From contig CP141147.1 in the NCBI GenBank assembly GCA_035235625.1, positions 1,402,001 through 1,466,000 of the forward strand: DNA of 64,000 bases, given 5' to 3'. The number at the start of each line of letters is the position of its first letter. The stretch's first letter is position 1. The stretch comes from Saururus chinensis (taxonomy: Eukaryota > Streptophyta > Magnoliopsida > Piperales > Saururaceae). Under the pieces are notes generated by a model. That model saw only the letters and a program-made list of their open reading frames with translations. It had not been told where the DNA came from and searched no databases. Shown one piece after another: positions 36,306 to 47,034 of this stretch. The position numbers and the translations under genes were made by a program.

Positions 36306-37080
36306 GTATAATATGAACAATATTTAAACTTATCCACAATTTAAACACTTAATTTGATCTAGTCAAAACATTGAGCTAAAAATCATGTACATATATTTCA
36401 TCACAAAAATCAAAATGTAACTTTGTCATGTAGACGAGGAGTCAGATTAATTTGTTCCTTCTCATTATGAGTTGGACGGAAATTCTGATGAAAGAGTTAT
36501 TACATGTAGTTAATTGGAGAAGATCATGTGTCTTTACTTGATATATGTTCGGTAAATATCTTATGAAATCTGTGTAGATCCCCAGCTTAGTGAGCTAAAA
36601 ATAATAATCTAAGGACAGTTCTTACTCTTTATGTTGTCAACATTTGTCATTTGGTTTGGTATCAAGTATATTTTATTTTGTTAGTATCATGTAATTCATT
36701 GGATTGAAACATGGCATTGGTGAAACGTGGAAATTGATGAGTTGTTTTTAGTATTCTTACTGTAGGAAACAAATGTTTTTTTAGTATTCTTATTGTAGGC
36801 CAAAAAGATTTGTTCATTGGACCAACTCAAGCTCTTACAACATGTCCTCCCATCTGCTCTAGGAAAAAGCCACATTTGCCACATTTGAAGGGAATAACAG
36901 AGCACTCAAGGGACACAAATGATAAGATTCACCACATTCTGAAAAGGCACCCCATGCCGTTGCAAGATTTCGATATTGAGTGCCACATGGATTTGATGTT
37001 GGAGGATAAAAGGCCACTGCCTCAAATGTTGTTGGACTCGACCTCATCCGAGACCCATCTCACAAATTAATTTTTCACAG

Positions 37081-37740
37081 GACGCAGCAGAGTTGCAGAA
37101 GAACAGATACAATGGACTGTGTTATGGATCAAAACCCATTAACGATGTAATGGTTTTGCTGAAAATGTTGGAAGGCTTCTTTAAGTTCCACACGAGTTCT
37201 ATGAATTCCATTGCAGTACAGAGGTAACTACAACAATGCATATGGTCCTATTGAGAGGTTCTCCCAGTTGAACTTGGCATGTGGAGAGATGATCTTTTTT
37301 CATCTGTTGATGGTTATTCGGAGTTTGTGGTAGCTCCTTTTGGATTATTTCCTCGTCCATGGTCTCCTTCTTCAAGTTCGTGCAAGGAGTCAATATTCTC
37401 TAAAGCAATTGAGAAGTTTGTCCTGCTTGGTCAGATTGTAGCAAAGGTAATTCAAGATGGAAGGGCCTTGGACTTACCTCTGTCAAAGGCCTTCTACAAG
37501 CTTGTCCTTGGCCAGGTTTTTCCACTAATTTTGAATATATACTGGATTCAGCTTGAGTTCTCTATATATCTTGCAACTAGTGTAATATAAAGCGCTCAAA
37601 TTTTATTACAATTTTGTCCAAATATTCTTCCAGGAACTTGATATATGTGATATTACAACATTTGATCCTGGACTTGGAAGGTTCCTCCTTGAGTTTCATA
37701 CTAGAGCTAATAGGAACAAATTGCTGGTGGCCATATTCTT
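37081..37740 (+). pseudogene. Captured UPL3/UPL4-like HECT E3 ubiquitin ligase exons
   Basis: Three exons with canonical borders. 37081-37223: PINDVMVLLKMLEGFFKFH, resembling the P..D.LFLLKSLEGMNRF segment before the HECT domain. 37268-37515: LGMWRDD, GLFPRPWSPSSSS, EKFVLLGQIVAKVIQDGRAL and DLPLSKAFYKLVLGQ, the N-lobe of the HECT domain of UPL3/UPL4. From 37634: ELDICDITTFDPGLGRFLLE, then similarity fades near 37720. The full ligases have about 1500-1900 residues and end in a lobe with the catalytic Cys, which is absent, as are the armadillo repeats. These are captured genomic pieces inside the Pack-MULE with no ligase activity possible. Confidence 0.85.
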
Positions 37741-39797
37741 CACGTGGCCACTAGTTTGATTGAGCTGGAAATTCATGTACATGTATCCCATCCAAAAATT
37801 AAAATGTAATTAATTTAATCAAAATATTGAACTGGAGTTTCAAATAATGTATCTCATCGCAATCATACTATACTAGAGATCGGAAAATGACATGGTTGAG
37901 AAACTTCCGGCGAGCTGAGGGCATGAGGAAGCTTCGTATTAAACTCAAAGTTTTGTTGCCCAAATGAACTCTCAACCAAATGACCAGAAGCTATAAATTT
38001 GAAGACAGAGCCTACAAATGAAGGCCCTGCTGGCTCTCTTTCAGGTGGCTGGTCCACTTAAGAGAGCAGCGTCTCATGGTATCCATTTTCCACTCTTTTC
38101 TTTTTGAGATTCTGTTGCATGAATACTTTAATCACGCCTAAAACAACTGGGTCTTCTTGAAAGAAAAAACACAGAGTTCAACATTTGAGTATATAACTAA
38201 GTGCCAACTGCATTTTAGGAAGGTAACATCACGTAGGCATATTGAGTATATAACTAAGTGCGAAGAGAGACCCAATTGGTCTGACGTCAACACACTATTT
38301 CAGGATCATCAGAATGGTGAATGAAGAGGAAAAAGAAATCAAAGAAAACTCAGATTATAAGATCCATGCCGTAATTATTGACATGCTAATTAAGTCTCAT
38401 TCACAGAGTGATAGTCAAGAATGAGAGATAAAGGATCATTCCTGGTTTCCTAGAGCATATAACCATATTACTTGACTTCATTAATGACAATTAAAAACCA
38501 TGATCTTTGAGTGTGCCTATGCAGTCATTACATAAGTTTAAATGTGGTTATGCTAATACGTACTTATTGATGACAAGTAACACAGCCACTTCAGATTCTT
38601 GTTGCTTTAGTTTACTTCGTAATAATTCTTGGTGTAAACTAAGTAACAGCACTAAGAATGAAAGAGGAGTTGCGCAAGAATAAGAGATAAATGCAGCATA
38701 TATGGATCGGAACCAAGGTGGTATTCAAAGTATGCAAATGTTTTTAATTTCTTTTCAAAACTTCCTAAAGAAAAAGAACAAATTTGAGTACATAGCAATT
38801 GAATTCCATTCGGTCTACACTATTATTTTTTAGTTTAAATGTAGTTATCTAGTCAAATTCAGTGTCATTAGACATACACATTCTACTATAAAGAATGCTA
38901 CATAGACATTAACATTTTTTTGTAAAATTGGGCAATAAAAACCAAAATAATATTGCTAAATTATCACAGATAGAGTCCTAAGGCCGACCTCAGTCCTTCC
39001 TCGCTGATCTTATATGACCTCTCTTCAGGCACAAATGCAAGTTAGTACACGATCAATAACAAGTGTTAATCTTATAAGACCTTTCTTAGACTCACTAATT
39101 ACTAAAGAAATCATTTAGGTGTTGACGTTAGCAAACAAAAACAACATCGACAGATTGGTTCAATTTTTAATAGGGAGTAAGCAAAAGATGATCGAAAAAG
39201 AAACTGGAAAGGCCCGAGTAGAAGGGGAAAGAAGAAGTATTGTAGCCGTCTTGGATGATCAAAACCCGTCTCGGAGCACCTCCGATTCAGAAATCAAAAC
39301 AACAAAAGCACTACAATCTACAGTAAGATCAAGCCGCAACTCACAATCTTGACCTAAAACAACCCAAAACACTCGAGAAAAAATGAGCAATAAGCAAAAC
39401 ACTCCCCAAATAAGTGCATATTATGGCAACTACCAACCTCAATCACTCTGTAGCAAAGCCCCGACGACTGTCGCTTCCGCGGTGGCAGAAGCTAAGAGGG
39501 AAAAAAGCGGGGTTTTTCCGAGATACTTGAACGTCAATAATGATCAAACCCAAAACCACATGGGGCCGAAGCCATCGACGATCCCGGGTGCCCCCCTCTT
39601 TTCTTCGCTGGCGTGAACTCAAGGAAGATGGCCGCTGACTGGAGGAGATGCAAGGGAGAGAGTATACGTCATGGCAGTGTTCGTTCACTCTTATGTGGGT
39701 TTATTTGGGGTAATGACATGGGAAATTAGAAATTACCCAACTTTTTCCTCATGACGGGGGGTATTTGGAGGTGTAGATAGCCGCGTTCTTATTTTTA

Positions 39798-40841
39798 TTC
39801 TTTTGCTTTCCAATAATCATAAACCGAGTCCTGCTTGGTCAGTTTAACACTCAACAGATCCGCCACAACGAGTTGAAGGATTGGTGTTTCCTCCAACTTA
39901 ATTGACCCCATATGAGTAAATAGTTAAATCAACAGATCCACTAATTTTTTCTTATTAAATCGATACCAAAAAAGACACTTAAATATGGGATAGAGGAAAT
40001 ATATTTTCTGAAGCAAAATAATGAATATTTTTTGGCATTCTAAGGTGCAATTGTATTTTTTGGTACTTGAACTCGTTCCTTTGTTAACCCAACAATAAGC
40101 CGGCTGGCACAAGTACTTTCCTAAAACTAACTTATCTTAGACTCTTAGTTTCCCCAAAAAACCGCCATGCCTGCATGCGTATGACATGCAAAAATGACTA
40201 ATTTTTATGATATTGAAATATAGCCTCAATTATCAAATATGGTTTCCATGGTGGAGCAGTGGCGGCCATGAAGACGGTGAGCAAGCAAACTATAGAAAGA
40301 TACTGAGATGGAACTTTTCGCCGGCTTCAGCTCCCTAAAGGCTGCCTAAGATAACGCTTTCCAGCGTCAGAAAGAACTTGTCTAGTCTGACAAGTTTTTA
40401 TAACCAAGCAACTAAACGCGTAATTATAGAGAGATACTGAGATAGAACCTTTTTGCCGGCATCAGCTCCCTAAACGCGTAATTGGGCTACTTATGATAAC
40501 GCTTTTTAGCTTCGGAAAGGACTTGTTTAGGACCAAGGTAGGTGCCCAAGAATGGAAGACTGCACATCACTCAGAGAGAAACTTAGGCATCTAAATCGAA
40601 CAGTTCTCATGTCATGATCAAGTTGCCACTTCAACTCCTCTGGTCAAACAAATCCGATCAGGAAACCATTTTTCCTTCGGGAAACCTAGCAATATCAACT
40701 CCTCTTAAGTTGCCACTTCAACTTCCATTAGGACTCGGACTTGCGCATGTGGGCAACTACTTAAGGCGAGCGCACGGTAGATAAAAGAGAGTTCAGATAT
40801 TCGGTCCGTTCCTTGTCTTTGTGGTATATAGGCAGAAGAGA
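39798..40841 (+). promoter_or_regulatory. Upstream region of the small gene, with a 133-bp tandem duplication and TATA box
   Basis: A block beginning AGAAAGATACTGAGATGGAAC (near 40296) is repeated 133 bp downstream (near 40429), including CCGGC.TCAGCTCCCTAAA and GATAACGCTTT. A TATA-like GGTATATAGG lies at 40823-40832. If it is used, transcription would begin near 40855. No gene lies between the Pack-MULE and this point. Confidence 0.45.
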
Positions 40842-41263
40842 ATGCAAGGCAGAGAAGCTATCAAGGTCCTGAGGCGTGCTATCAACTCCAGGGATATTGT
40901 AAGTTTTTTACTTTTGCTTTGAAATTTATACTAACATTATAGTTTACTATAATAGTTTTCTAGCAGATGAAAGACAGTTCATATATTTGGTATAGATTAG
41001 AGTTCAATAATCTGATTACTGGCTGCATGGTTTCTTCATTATTTCAATGCCATCAAGTTGTTTGAGTTCAAAATTCTGATTACTGTATATATAGCTTGTT
41101 TATATTCTCTCTTGCCTTTTAGCATCAGCACCGCAACGAAGTTTCTCATCTCTGTCTATTCCTGATCTCAATCTTCAGTGGACGAAATTCCTGAGTTCAG
41201 ACAACGCCATCTTTCTTTGCACTCTGGTTGTGGTCCATTGTGGGAGCATCCGAGCACCACACC

Positions 41264-44200
41264 ATGGGAAAGCAACGTAAGTTGGCAAATTGTTAATTAT
41301 GTTACTATTTCGTTGTATATCTTTTGAGATTGTCAATATTTCGCTGTGTATCTTTTAAGATTGTCAATATTTCGCTGTGTATCTTTTGAGATTGTCAATG
41401 TTGGAGAGGATGAGAGAAAGAGAAAGAAATATAAAATTTAAAGTTTTTAATTAAAATGATCAATGGGGGGTTTTGTGGAGAAGATGGAGAACGCCACGAG
41501 AAAAGAAAGTGCTCCGTTTCTAACTGTTTTTTGCAATGGCGGCTCTTCTCACTCAGCCGGAATTTTTCACTGTAGCAATATCAAAACCCTTAAGCATACA
41601 AGATGTATTACATAAGCAAACACCTAAAAAGTTCACGAAAATTATAAAGTATAGCCATTGGACCTTTGACAACTTTTAATGGTCAAGTAGTTCCCACTTT
41701 TGCTTCGGATGGTGATTTTTTTATTGAGAATACCTTTATTTTGTTGTTTCTTCTAATTATAATTCTACTTAATTAGAGCTCATAACATGGTAAACATGTA
41801 TTGTGTGTGCATGTTAACTTCTCAAAAGTCCAACGTCTATTACATTAATTTGATGATTTTTCTTGTTTATAATAAGTTTTATAACTTGAGTGAAAAGAAC
41901 GCGGCTATATTTCCCCCCAAAATTCACTCAGGGCCCCCCAAATAAGAAATATGTAGGTACTTTTTTTATTATTCAACACCCCCCACCCTATTCTTATGAG
42001 GCACCCCAGTCAAAAAAGAAAAAGAAAAAACCCATGAACTTTTCGCCGGCGGCAAGAAGGTTGTCAACGCCGGAGTTCTACAAGGTAATGTCCCTCCCAT
42101 CTTCCTCCTTGCCTATAAGGGTCGTCTCTCTCAATTGCTTCTCCATGCATGAAAAGAATAGCGATTACAGGCTTTTCTCTCATCTTCCTCCCTATAATGG
42201 TTGTCCCTTTCAATTACTGTGCATGCACTTAGAAATCGCTGCTTCTCAACAAAATCAAAAAAATCCTTCATTTGGATGATTAGCAAGTCATCTTTATTGA
42301 TTTTTTGGGCATTCAACGATTAGAATTTGGGTTCACAGTGCGCCATGGCTAACTGAACTTTAACGTGCACGAAGTTTTCAAAGCGTCGTTTCACCAGAAC
42401 TTGTGACGGGGGCTACCACCCGCCATTACAAACTAATTTATATGGGGACTAAATGTCCCAATCAATTTCTTCCAAATATGTCGGTGACCTCTCCCCGCCA
42501 GAACTCGTCCAGAAGGTTTAATGATACGAAAATCTTCTGAAAGTTGTCTAGCAGGCGATATCCCCTGCGACATTTAATGCATTCATACGGGAACGTATGT
42601 CCCCGTAAAATTATTCCCAATTTGTCGGTGACCTCTCCCCACAAGAACTCGTCCATAAGCTTTTAAAACCCTTGAAAATCTTCTGAAAGTTGTCTCGCAG
42701 GGGGTATCCCCCGCCAAATTCAATGCATGTATACGGGGATGTATGTTCCTGTAAGATTATTCCCAATTTGACGTTGACCTCTCCCTGCAAAAATTTGTCC
42801 AGAAGGTGAGGTAAATAGACAGGATGGCCTGGAGGGGAGGGGAGGAGACAGTACGGGAGGGGAGAGGAGGGGAGGGGAGGAGACAAAGACAGGAAGGCAG
42901 GGGAGAGGAGGGCACTTCACCGGAGGAGAGGGGAGGGGACTTCACCGGATGAGATGAAAATATGGGAGGGGAGGCGAGTGGGCGGGAGGGGAGGGGAGTT
43001 CACCGGAGGAGAGTTGACGGAAATGGAGAAGACAAAGGTGGGGGGCACAACCGAATGGGGGGTTGGGGGCATATTGAGTAAAAATATATGTTGAGTTGAG
43101 GGTGGGGTATAGGGAAGTAAAATCAGTCTTTTATGTAGGGTGTGTAATGTGTGGGGGGGCCTGAGTGAATTTTTTTTTGGGGGGGGGGGGGGGGGAGGGA
43201 ATAGCCGCATTCGAGTGAAAATTTGATCTATATTTTTTGTCATGTCATAGTATGGTACAATTGTATTAATTAAGATGATTAACCACTCAAATACATAGCA
43301 AAGTACTTAATTACAATTAACATAATATTCCTATAGAAATATCAAATTTTCTCCTTCCTCGAGTTAATGTTGGATCTCTCATGTCATGAAATTTTAGGGA
43401 AGATTTGATTGTTGGATGATGCGTGGTTTCTGAAACTGATATATGTATAAGAAGGAAAATGTGTTCAGTTTCTTGAGAACTTACTTTCACTAGGCATTGC
43501 GTGACGTCAATTTATCAATTATTGGACTTTATTTTTCCAATAAATAAGGAAAATTCTTGCATTTGTAGATCATTATCAACGTGCATCTGAAAACACATCT
43601 GAACGGACAATAAGTAATAGGAGCAAAAAGAAATCTAAAGAGATGGCTAATCAGTCTGTGAAAGCTGATGATGATCGTCTGCACGAAAGGAAGGCTGAAT
43701 TGACTTCAAATCTTGGTGAATTTGAAGACCAAAAGTACTTGAATTTTACTTAGATGATCATTTACTGTTTATTTTGTTAATGCTAATTTCCGTTACTATT
43801 CATAGTTCTCATTAAATTTATTTACACAGGGCTCAAAAGAAAATAGTTCAAAAGAAAAGAGAGGAGAACTTCGAGGAAAGGACGAGATCTCTAAGGAAGA
43901 AACAGATCCTTAAAATGGTCATTCCTTAAAGACAAAATTTATATATATCATTGTAGCCTCACGCATATAGCAATTTATCAAAACATTACTTCCTTTTAAA
44001 TTTGATGTTTGATACAAAATCAATAGGATATCTATAGTAATTTACCGAAATATAATTTTTTTTAATTTGAGGTTTCATACAAAATTGATAGGATATCTAG
44101 TACTATTGTGTATGATTACCTAATTATTATTCTCTCTATCCTATTTTATAACTACATTTAGAAAAATAGTGATTTTGATTAAATGGTAAAATTTACTTCT

Positions 44201-44711
44201 AAGAGAAGGGAAAATAAGCTTATGATCATACTCTTTTTTAAGTACCCAATCACTTAAAAAAAAATAAAAAATTATTAATTACAAGTACATTTATAAGAAC
44301 AAGTATATTTTCTTTCAAAATCAATATTAGATATCAAATCGATCAACAATGTTTTCTTTGCCAAAAGACAATTTCTGAATAAAAGAGCATAGAGGAGTTA
44401 TGATATACTAATGCTCACAGCTAAAAGTGGTTGCTAGATCGAACAATTGTTTTTAACATTAAATGATGAAGGAATTAGAAGAATTTTGGCATGTTTTTAT
44501 GATAAAATTTTAGATTTTATGTGTCTAACTTGCTTATGCTAGTATCTAGTTACTGTCTTAATTGTCTCATAGTTCCATCTTACATATATTTTGATATAGA
44601 AATAACAAAACTTTGATATCTATACTTCAACTTTATCTTTTCTGATTGGATTTTGTGCATGTTGAAATTGTACAGGTGAGGCAATACCATTACTTCTTGG
44701 ATGATGAATGA
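41264..44711 (+). CDS. Small basic coiled-coil-like protein, 100 aa, four coding exons
   Basis: Exons 41264-41276, 43569-43734, 43830-43917 and 44676-44711 have GT/AG borders and together make 303 nt without an internal stop. The start is ATGGGAAAGCAAC^GT, and the product begins MGKQHHYQRASENTSE. The middle is Lys/Arg/Glu-rich (RSKKKSKEMAN; AQKKIVQKKREENFEERTR) and predicted helical or coiled-coil; the C-terminus is RQYHYFLDDE. No signal peptide, membrane segment or catalytic motif. A noncoding 5' exon probably spans 41123-41263, with a further exon ending at 40898; an upstream ATG at 40842 would open a short frame ending in exon 2. The 2.3-kb first coding intron holds a MULE. I do not recognise the family. 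The exact phase agreement of four exons is the main support. Confidence 0.6.
42436..42810. repeat. 144-145-bp tandem repeat, about 2.5 copies, in the small MULE
   Basis: GTCGGTGACCTCTCCCC recurs at 42480 and 42624, with a diverged copy near 42769. Each is followed by CAGAACTCGTCCAGAAGG-like and AATCTTCTGAAAGTTGTCT segments. Confidence 0.75.
42820..43195. repeat. G/A-rich low-complexity tract and poly-G run
   Basis: Many GGAGGGGAGGGG runs on the plus strand (42830-43010) and an uninterrupted G run of about 19 near 43178-43195, inside the small MULE. Potential G-quadruplex sequence. Confidence 0.8.
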
Positions 44712-45880
44712 AGAAAGAAGGACAATCAAGATGCCTCTTCAGCTTTACTGTAGTCTTTTTCATGGACGTAGACGAATACAATACAACTTTCTTTTTTCCT
44801 AATTATTTCTGGTTGCGAATTGGTTCCATTCAAATTAATGGGTGCCTGAATTCTTAATGTTATATTTAGTGTTACATTAGAAGAGCTTGAATGTCTATCC
44901 CGTCATGGAATAATTTTGTAAAAATCTTGCATAGGACCATGGTTTTAAATGTCTGCCATCACAGCTTAAGAACTCTGCTACCTGCCATTAACTCGATTGT
45001 TTTCTACACTCTCAATGTCTCAAGTTAGTATATACACCAATTACATGCCTATATCACAATCAACTATATATGACTATCACTTTCATGGAAGCTGCGATAT
45101 GCCAGTACATTTGTTGCTTGTTTCATATATGCACTACTGGAAAGTTGTTTCCCCTCACCCCCTTGCCTAAGGATGGAGGTAGGCGGATGCTGGACAAAAT
45201 TAGGTTTGGCCCATATTGGTCATGTTTATACCGATTAGGGTAAACGCTTCCTGTTCTAGGAGTCAAGGTACCCGGAGTGGACCTATGACCAGTGTCTATT
45301 GTCACACTAACTTAGTGGGCCAGAGTCACACACATACAATCACTTATAAATATATTTAGTTATATTATAAGTAATTGTGCATGCATATAACCATTGTGGG
45401 ACCCAAATAAGTATAAAGCCTACTGTGGGACCACTTAAACTTTTTAGGGGTCAATCCCTTCCTAGGCATGGTCATGAGGAGTGTGCACGGCCTTCATAAG
45501 CTCATAGACTTGAGCCCATACCCGTTTATTAAGATTCCACTATGAAGACTACATAGCTAGGAAGAGGTTTGATGGGCCTAGTGTAACATTGTGGGCCTTC
45601 GACACCTTAAACTTAAGGGCAAAACCTAACCCGCGGTCAAAATATTGTAATAAATATTTTTTTCTCTTACACAAGGTTCCTCATATGTGTATTAGAGTTG
45701 TAACAATCTTTTGACATCTTACCTCAACGCCTCACTATGAACTCTAGAATAAAACTATAATTTATTATTAATTAGATGAGGCTAACATTCACATAGTCGT
45801 GCGACTAGTATAATTAGATACACCATTCATTCACAATATCGATAAATCATTTAGAATCAAACAAATTATTCTTTCACAAA
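44712..45880. other. 3' flank of the small gene, no further gene
   Basis: The likely 3' UTR runs to an AATAAT-type signal near 44909. Beyond that is AT-rich sequence with GTGGGACC motifs (45400-45440) and nothing I recognise. Confidence 0.45.
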
Positions 45881-45888
45881 GTCATGAT

Positions 45889-47026
45889 TAGGGATGTCAC
45901 TCGGGTCGGGTTTTGTGATAAACCCGACCCGACCCGACCCTAATGGGTCGGGTTTGGTTACCTTTAATGGTAAAACGAATCGGGTTCGGGTTTAAATATT
46001 GACCCGATCCCTTCGGGTCGGGTCGGATTCGGGTTTTACCTAACCCGACCCGACCCGGTATCCACCTCTTATCACTGGACTGCCCTAAATTTCCCTTTTC
46101 AATCTTCTGCTTCACACAGTCCGCTGCCTCGCCCAAAATCTTCCCCCCATCCAGCGATTCCAGTCGGCCAATCTTCCTGTTTCACTTCACAGTCAACCGT
46201 CCTCCGCCTTCAGAGGTTGTCCGTCGTGGGGATGTCTTCTCCATTTCGCCTGTCCGCGGCCTCCAATCGATCGTCTTCTCCATTTCGCCAGTCCGCCGCC
46301 TCCAAAATTCGTCAAGACGCCTTCTCCATTTTCCAGACGCTTCTTCTCCATTTCAAAGACGTTTCTTCTCCATCTCGCCGGCATCTCCTTTCTGGCACTG
46401 TGAGTTCTCCATTCTCTTATTTGCTCAAGATATCATTTGGCAATTTTTTTTATTGCTGGATTTGAAGCGGTGTTTCAGTTAAAGAAGGTATTTTTCTGGT
46501 GGATTTTTCGACACTCAACTATTTTGGGTTTTTTGTTGATTTTGTGTTGTTCTTTTGGTGGATTTTATCTGCCTTCAATAGCGGCTGAGGCACAGTAAAA
46601 TTTTGCGTCGAACTGTGTTATCATTTTGTTCTAGCTTGAGCCTCATTTTACTCACTTTTTTGCTCTGCACGGTAAATTTTTTGTTTGTTACTCTTAAGTG
46701 TTTTTTTTTCCTACATTGGGGATAGTTGTTAGTGCTGCGTTTTTAACTTTTAATCCAGCTTGATTTCATTTTCATATTTTGTTTACTCCGGATGTTAGTT
46801 CGTATTAATTTGATATTTTTTTTAAATTCGGGTCGGGTCGGGTTGGTGGGTAAATTATTCGGGTCGGGTCGGGTTCGGGTTTTGAATTTACCATTAGGAG
46901 TCGGGTTTGGTATGAATTTTTTAACTCGTGACGGGTTTGGTATAGGGTTCGGGTTTTGATTTTTTAAATGGTATCGGAGTCGGGTTTACCAAAACCCGAC
47001 CTGAACCCGACCCGGCGGCATCACTA
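45889..47026. mobile_element. Non-autonomous hAT transposon, 1.14 kb
   Basis: The left end is TAGGGATGTCACTCGGGTCGGG and the right end reversed is TAGTGATGCCGCCGGGTCGGG, imperfect terminal inverted repeats. GTCATGAT stands directly outside both ends (45881-45888 and 47027-47034), a perfect 8-bp duplication as made by hAT transposases. Both sub-terminal regions (45900-46060 and 46830-47015) are packed with GGGTCGGG / CGGGTTCGGG motifs in both orientations, likely transposase binding sites. The centre is CT-rich with CTTCTCCATTTCGCC repeats (46230-46380) and a GTGAGT donor-like site near 46398, possibly a captured 5' leader. No transposase. Confidence 0.9.
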
Positions 47027-47034
47027 GTCATGAT

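Larger units (their letters stand above)
32446..39788. mobile_element. Pack-MULE (Mutator-like) carrying host gene pieces, 7.3 kb
   Basis: Terminal inverted repeats start GAACGCGGCTATCT at both ends (left 32446, right on the minus strand from 39788) and stay alike for about 40 bp. The 9 bp outside each end are identical, TTATTTTTA (32437-32445 and 39789-39797), the duplication length made by Mutator transposases. No transposase is encoded, so it is non-autonomous. Inside are an importin-alpha exon, three exons of a UPL4-like HECT ligase with their splice sites, a tandem minisatellite and a 107-bp duplication, plus anonymous sequence (38060-39100 and the right 600 bp). Introns are retained, so genomic DNA rather than cDNA was captured. 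Confidence 0.85.
41897..43212. mobile_element. Second MULE of the same family, 1.3 kb, inside an intron
   Basis: The left end GAACGCGGCTATATTTCCCC and the right end (minus strand) GAATGCGGCTATTCCCTCCC are inverted repeats that stay alike through AATTCACTCAGG (about 65 bp). The 9 bp outside both ends are GAGTGAAAA (41888-41896 and 43213-43221), a perfect target duplication. The ends match those of the 7.3-kb Pack-MULE. The interior has a short exon-like piece (FSPAARRLSTPEFYK followed by GT, near 42035-42085), a 144-bp tandem repeat and G/A-rich sequence. No transposase. Confidence 0.85.

Noticed and set aside
37863-38057. A 64-codon minus-strand frame (MDQPPEREPAGPSF..)
   Set aside because: It has a protein-like look but no family match I can name and no splice context; left as anonymous Pack-MULE interior.
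44128-44345. A second Stowaway-like MITE
   Set aside because: The left end (CTCTCTATCCTATTTTATAA) fits, but no inverted right end with TA was found.
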